From Lentisalinibacter sp964427415 (GTDB taxonomy: Bacteria > Pseudomonadota > Gammaproteobacteria > Steroidobacterales > Woeseiaceae), in the NCBI GenBank assembly GCA_964427415.1, contig CAYRUH010000001.1, positions 1 to 64,000 of the forward strand: DNA of 64,000 bases, written 5' to 3'. Below, piece by piece: positions 59,925 through 64,000 of this stretch. The stretch's first letter is position 1; each line of letters opens with the position of its first letter. A program made the translations under genes and the position numbers. The notes beneath the pieces are model-generated. The model ran no database searches and was not told the DNA's origin. It saw only the letters and a program-made list of their open reading frames with translations.

Positions 59925-60123
59925 GTAACCCCTCCGGCAGCCGGCTCGCAACGCCGGTAGTGTAGCGAATCCGGCAACCGGGGGGCCAGCATCGCCGGCA
60001 TCGGGAGTGCCTCTCACGCCGGCCCGACCTGCTATCATCGGTATCAGTGAGGCTGTCCGGGCGTCGGCAGCGCCGGCACCCGCCCGGCCCGCCCGACTGC
60101 CCTACCGAACGCCGGGAACAGGC

Positions 60124-60864
60124 ATGCGCTTATTGCTCTACAACATCCGCTACGGGGTCGGCGGCGGTGCGTCCATGCACGTGCCCGTCCCCGGCGCAGG
60201 CTACCTGCTCGGCAATCGGCCCAACCTCGGCCGGATCATCGAGTTCATCCAGTCGGTGAGCCCGGACATCGTCGGGCTCGTGGAAGTGGATACCGGCTCC
60301 ATCCGCAGCCGGCGGGTGAATCAGGCGGAGGAGATCGCGCGGGCGCTCGGTCACAACACGTCCTACGAGATCAAGTACGGGGCGAGTTCCGTCAACAAGC
60401 TGCTGCCCATCATTCGCAAACAGGGCAACGCGTTCCTGGCCGCCCCGGGCATCCACGGCGAGCGCTTCCACTACTTCGATACGGGCATCAAACGGCTGAT
60501 TATCGAGCTGGAGCTCGACAATTTCGCGGTCTTCCTGGTGCACCTGTCGCTGAAGTACCGGCATCGCGCCCTGCAGCTGCGTCATCTGCATGATCTGGTG
60601 ATGAAGACGGAGAAGCCGGTGATGGTCGCCGGCGATTTCAATACCTTCTGGGGCGAGAACGAGATGTATCTGTTCATGCAGGCGACCGGCCTGAAGAGTG
60701 CGAACACGACGGGAGCGCCCTCCTACCCCAGCCGCGCGCCTCGCAAGGAGCTGGATTTCATCCTCTACCAGGAAGGCATCCACATCGAGAATTTCGAGAT
60801 CCCGCAGGTCCGCTATTCGGACCACCTGCCACTGGTCTGCGACTTCTCGGTGCAGGCGGCCTGA
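60124..60864 (+). CDS. endonuclease/exonuclease/phosphatase (EEP) family hydrolase
   Basis: The 246-residue protein has the EEP-fold metal and catalytic motifs: LLLYNIRYG near the N terminus, DIVGLVEVDTG with the metal-binding Glu, VFLVHLSLKYRHRALQLRHL, VMVAGDFNTFWGEN (Asp and Asn) and the final YSDHLPLVCDF (Asp-His). Targets in this superfamily range from DNA to phospholipids. ATG 60124 opens the fold directly, with no signal peptide. A FadJ-type gene follows by 58 bases. Confidence 0.88.
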   Translation: MRLLLYNIRYGVGGGASMHVPVPGAGYLLGNRPNLGRIIEFIQSVSPDIVGLVEVDTGSIRSRRVNQAEEIARALGHNTSYEIKYGASSVNKLLPIIRKQGNAFLAAPGIHGERFHYFDTGIKRLIIELELDNFAVFLVHLSLKYRHRALQLRHLHDLVMKTEKPVMVAGDFNTFWGENEMYLFMQATGLKSANTTGAPSYPSRAPRKELDFILYQEGIHIENFEIPQVRYSDHLPLVCDFSVQAA

Positions 60865-60922
60865 GACCAGGGAATACGAAGACACAGAAATGACGACGCC
60901 GACACGGCGCAAGGAGCAGGCA

Positions 60923-62977
60923 ATGAGCGAGGAAAAGGCACCCGGCGGGCTCGAGCACTGGCGCAGGTCGACCGATTCCAGCGGTGTCCTGTGGCTCGCG
61001 GCGGACAAGGCCGACGGCGGCGCCAACGTGCTCTCCGCAACCGTACTACGCGAGCTGGACAAGGTTATCAGCGGTGTGGAAGACGACCCGCCGAAGGGCG
61101 TGGTCATCTATTCGGTGAAGCCGAGTGGCTTCATCATGGGCGCCGACATCAACGAGTTCACCCGTATCGAGACGGCCGAGCAGGCCTTCGAGCTGGTCCG
61201 GCTGGGCCAGCAGGTACTCGACCGGCTCGAAGCACTGCGCTGCCCCACGGTGGCCGTGATCGACGGCTACGCCCTCGGCGGCGGTCTGGAACTCGCCATG
61301 GCCTGCGACTACCGCCTCGCCGTGGACAGTGAGCTCAAGACCATCGGCCTGCCCGAGGTGCAGCTTGGCATCCACCCCGGTTTCGGCGGCACTGTCCGGG
61401 CAGTGCAGATCGCCGGCGTCACTGCTGCCTTGGAACTGATGCTGACCGGCAAGTCGCTGACGCCGAAGAAGGCGAAGGCCGCCGGGCTGGTGGACCGTCT
61501 GGTCACACGGGACAACTGGAAGGCGGCGGCGCGTGAAATCATCGGCTCGCGCCCGCCCCGCAGCCGGGCCGGATTCACCCAGAAGCTACTCAACCTGGCG
61601 CCGGTGCGCCCCTTCGTCGCCAGAAGCATGCGCGGCCGGGTCGCCAAGCGCGCCCGCCGCGACCACTACCCGGCGCCCTACGCCATCATCGATCTCTGGC
61701 AGGCGCACGGCGGCAACCCGGACGGCGGCTACGTCGCCGAGGCACGCTCGATCGCGGAACTCATGTGCACGGACGCTTCCCGCAGCCTGGTACGCGTGTT
61801 CTTCCTGCAGAACCGGCTGAAGTCCCAGGGCAGCAGCGACGCACCCCGGGTCCGGCACCTGCACGTCGTGGGCGCCGGCGTCATGGGTGGCGACATCGCA
61901 GCCTGGTGCGCTCTCCGGGGCCTGGAGGTCACTCTGCAGGACCGGGAAGAGAAGTACATCACCCCGGCGCTCGAGCGGGCGGAGAAGCTGTTCGGCAAAC
62001 GGATCCGTGACGAGACGGAACGCGAGGCCGCGAAGGGCCGGCTGCGGGCCGACGTGGCCGGCGAGGGAGTGGCCAGGGCGGATCTGGTGATCGAGGCCAT
62101 CTTCGAGGACAAGGAGGCGAAGCAGGACCTGTACCGTGACCTGGAGCCGAAGATGAAGGACGGCGCGGTGCTCGCCACCAACACCTCCTCCATACGCCTG
62201 GAGGAGTTGCGCACCGTGCTTTCGGTGCCGGCACGGCTGATCGGCCTGCACTTTTTCAATCCCGTCGCGCAGCTGCCCCTCGTGGAGGTGATCCGCTGCG
62301 AGGACAGCGAGGCCGCAGCCGTGGACGCCGGCCATGCCTTCGTGCAAGCCATCGGCAAGTATCCGCTCGAGTGCGCGAGCTCACCCGGATTCGTGGTCAA
62401 CCGGGTGCTGGCCCCGTACATGGGCGAGGCGATGCGCCTCCATGAGGAAGGGGTGGCGCTGGAGATCATCGACCGGGCGGCGGTGGACTTCGGCATGCCG
62501 ATGGGCCCCGTGGAGCTGGCCGACAGCGTCGGACTGGACGTCGCCTGGGAGGTCTCGAAGATCCTCGCCGATGCCTACGGCTACCCGCTGCCGGAGCAGC
62601 TGAAGGGGATGGTCGATGCCGGCAATCTGGGGCGCAAGTCCGGCCGGGGCTTCTACCGCTGGGAGGACGGCGAGGCGGTCAAGCAGTCCGACCCGGAGGG
62701 ACCGGAGCCGCCGGACCTCCAGGACCGCCTCATTCTGCCGATGATCAACGAGGCGGTCGCCTGCCTGGCTGAAGGAGTCGTGGAGGACGAGGACCTCCTT
62801 GATGCCGGCGCGATCTTCGGCACCGGCTTCGCTCCCTTCCGCGGCGGCCCCCTGCACTACGCCCGTTCCCGCGGCGTCGCCGAGGTACGCAGCCGGCTGG
62901 AGAAATTCGCCATGGAGTACGGCGAGCGTTTCCGTCCGGCGGATGGCTGGGATACCTTCTCCTCCCGGGACGATTGA
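60923..62977 (+). CDS. fadJ: FadJ/FadB-type 3-hydroxyacyl-CoA dehydrogenase/enoyl-CoA hydratase
   Basis: This bifunctional fatty-acid beta-oxidation enzyme (684 residues) has an N-terminal crotonase domain (SGFIMGADINEFTRIE, DGYALGGGLELAMACDYRLA, QLGIHPGFGGTVRAVQ) and, from about residue 310, the NAD-binding dehydrogenase domain (LHVVGAGVMGGDIAAWCALR, ATNTSSIRLEEL, GLHFFNPVAQLPLVE) followed by two C-terminal helical domains. ATG 60923 has AAGGAG upstream; ATG 60890 is also in frame. It works with a thiolase, which is not in this window. Confidence 0.93.
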   Translation: MSEEKAPGGLEHWRRSTDSSGVLWLAADKADGGANVLSATVLRELDKVISGVEDDPPKGVVIYSVKPSGFIMGADINEFTRIETAEQAFELVRLGQQVLDRLEALRCPTVAVIDGYALGGGLELAMACDYRLAVDSELKTIGLPEVQLGIHPGFGGTVRAVQIAGVTAALELMLTGKSLTPKKAKAAGLVDRLVTRDNWKAAAREIIGSRPPRSRAGFTQKLLNLAPVRPFVARSMRGRVAKRARRDHYPAPYAIIDLWQAHGGNPDGGYVAEARSIAELMCTDASRSLVRVFFLQNRLKSQGSSDAPRVRHLHVVGAGVMGGDIAAWCALRGLEVTLQDREEKYITPALERAEKLFGKRIRDETEREAAKGRLRADVAGEGVARADLVIEAIFEDKEAKQDLYRDLEPKMKDGAVLATNTSSIRLEELRTVLSVPARLIGLHFFNPVAQLPLVEVIRCEDSEAAAVDAGHAFVQAIGKYPLECASSPGFVVNRVLAPYMGEAMRLHEEGVALEIIDRAAVDFGMPMGPVELADSVGLDVAWEVSKILADAYGYPLPEQLKGMVDAGNLGRKSGRGFYRWEDGEAVKQSDPEGPEPPDLQDRLILPMINEAVACLAEGVVEDEDLLDAGAIFGTGFAPFRGGPLHYARSRGVAEVRSRLEKFAMEYGERFRPADGWDTFSSRDD

Positions 62978-63124
62978 GCCTCTGGGTCGCTTTAAATTGG
63001 GACGGGTTCCTGATCTTCCCAAGCCATTGAATGTACAATGCGCCACCCGGAAATCGACGTTTTCTCTGACCGCCGCCCTCGCAACGGCCGGCCGGCGGCC
63101 CACCACCGATGAACTGGCGATAAA

Positions 63125-64000
63125 ATGACGGAACGAGGACAGGTAGATCCGAACCTCCTGAAGGGTTTCTCTCCGCTCGACGGACTCAAGCGCGAGAATC
63201 TGTCCGCGCTGGCGAAGAAGACCCAGGTTCACGAGCTGGAGGCGCATCAGATCCTCTTTCGCGAGGGAGATTCCGAGAAGCGCACCCTCTACATCGTCAG
63301 CGGCAGCGTCGAGCTGCTGGACGGCAACCAGGTAGTGGAGACGATCCAGGGTGGCACGGAAGAGGCCCGCAATCCGCTCTCCCCCATCCTGCCCCGGCGC
63401 TACACGGCGCGCACGCGGACGAAGATCCAGTATCTGAATATCGACAGCGACCTGCTGGACGTGATGCTGACCTGGGACCAGACCGGCTCCTACGAAGTGA
63501 GTGATTTGCGAGACGATCAGGCCGAGAGTGGAGACGACTGGATGACCACCCTGCTCCAGACCAAGGCCTTCCACAAGATTCCGCCGGCCAATATCCAGGC
63601 GATCTTCATGCGCATGCAGCAGATCAATTACAAGGCCGGCGATCAGGTCATCAAGCAGGGCGCCGAAGGCGACTATTTCTTCGTGATCACCCGCGGCAAA
63701 TGCGCGGTCACCCGGGAGACGCCGCTGAACAAGGAGGGCATCCGGCTGGCCGAGCTCGGCGTGGGCGACACCTTCGGCGAGGAAGCGCTGATATCGGACG
63801 CCAAGCGCAATGCCACGGTCACGATGCTCACGGACGGCTCGGTAATGCGCCTCGGCAAGGACGATTTCAACACCCTGCTGAACGAGCCCATGCTCGAGTG
63901 GGTGGACTACACGGAAGCCCAGGACATCGTGGCGAAAGGCGGCCAGTGGCTGGACGTGCGGCTGCCGAGCGAGTTCGACAATTATCACCAGGAGGGAGCG
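63125..64000 (+). CDS. dual cyclic-nucleotide-binding-fold/rhodanese protein, 3' end outside window
   Basis: The frame from ATG 63125 stays open to the window edge (292 codons). Residues about 12-110 form a first cNMP-type beta-roll lacking the usual phosphate cassette. Residues about 140-262 form a second with the intact GDTFGEEALISDAKRNATVT cassette (Arg and Thr present), so it may bind cAMP or cGMP. A rhodanese domain starts at WLDVRLPSEFDNYHQEGA, cut by the window end. An in-frame TGA 18 bases upstream fixes the start, though no clear SD is seen. Proteins of this type are common in Chromatiales (my recollection). Confidence 0.85.
   Translation, partial: MTERGQVDPNLLKGFSPLDGLKRENLSALAKKTQVHELEAHQILFREGDSEKRTLYIVSGSVELLDGNQVVETIQGGTEEARNPLSPILPRRYTARTRTKIQYLNIDSDLLDVMLTWDQTGSYEVSDLRDDQAESGDDWMTTLLQTKAFHKIPPANIQAIFMRMQQINYKAGDQVIKQGAEGDYFFVITRGKCAVTRETPLNKEGIRLAELGVGDTFGEEALISDAKRNATVTMLTDGSVMRLGKDDFNTLLNEPMLEWVDYTEAQDIVAKGGQWLDVRLPSEFDNYHQEGA

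Noticed and set aside
1..64000. CRISPR arrays, insertion sequences, prophage
   Set aside because: No spaced identical repeats, transposase, integrase or phage structural genes were found in any frame.

Overview
The window is high-GC chromosomal DNA from a gammaproteobacterium, most likely a halophilic or alkaliphilic member of the Ectothiorhodospira/Chromatiales kind. This placement rests on three things: a tRNA-Cys/tRNA-Leu(UAA) pair as in the gammaproteobacterial glyW-cysT-leuZ cluster, a complete System I cytochrome c maturation operon (ccmABCDEFGHI), and a dense block of sodium genes. The taxon is an inference. I see no prophage, insertion sequence, integrase or CRISPR array. Genes are tightly packed, with many ATGA, GTGA and TGATG start/stop overlaps.

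Layout. 1-425: two tRNAs. 0.5-6 kb: YceH-like protein, a small cyclic-nucleotide-domain protein, two tandem paralogous secreted proteins, wax ester synthase/DGAT with a PHA-system protein, and a protein with a degenerate AAA domain plus FHA. 6.2-13 kb: ccm operon. 13-16.4 kb: acyl desaturase, chalcone-isomerase-like protein, TauE-type permease, enoyl-CoA hydratase. 16.5-22 kb: tamA-tamB. 22-28.8 kb: nitronate monooxygenase, an atypical CsrA, CrcB, then an ether-lipid-like set (sterol-desaturase-family hydroxylase, AGPS-like flavoprotein, lipoprotein methyltransferase) and a NERD protein. 28.8-35 kb: membrane protein, ArfB, cardiolipin synthase, NADP-GDH and several proteins of unknown role. 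35.1-38.6 kb: a cyclic-di-GMP (GEMM-I) riboswitch ahead of an FAD oxidoreductase, a double thioredoxin-fold/GST_N protein, and an RNase HII-like protein with an altered GRG motif. 38.7-45.4 kb: an acyl-CoA ligase/GNAT (Pat-like) protein, phosphoketolase and acetate kinase. 45.6-57.2 kb: DUF533 protein, NhaR, a bacterial voltage-gated Na+ channel, and an 11-gene Mrp-like antiporter/SbtA-SbtB operon. 57.3-64 kb: glycerophosphodiesterase, ferredoxin/flavodoxin-NADP reductase, an orphan ThsB-like TIR protein, an EEP-fold hydrolase, a FadJ-type beta-oxidation protein, and a truncated dual cNMP-binding/rhodanese protein.

How it fits together. NhaR, the Na+ channel and the Mrp-like antiporter suggest Na+ as an important coupling ion, and placing SbtA/SbtB in the same operon suggests that the exported Na+ drives bicarbonate uptake. 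Phosphoketolase plus acetate kinase form the acetyl-phosphate/acetate shunt. WS/DGAT, the desaturase, the AGPS-like protein, cardiolipin synthase and the glycerophosphodiesterase show varied lipid metabolism.

Most interesting items: the riboswitch with a matched anti-SD/SD pair, the TIR protein with Gln at the expected catalytic Glu, the RNase HII-like protein lacking GRG, the CsrA lacking its RNA-binding Arg, the Mrp-Sbt operon, and two genes that appear to start at CTG.
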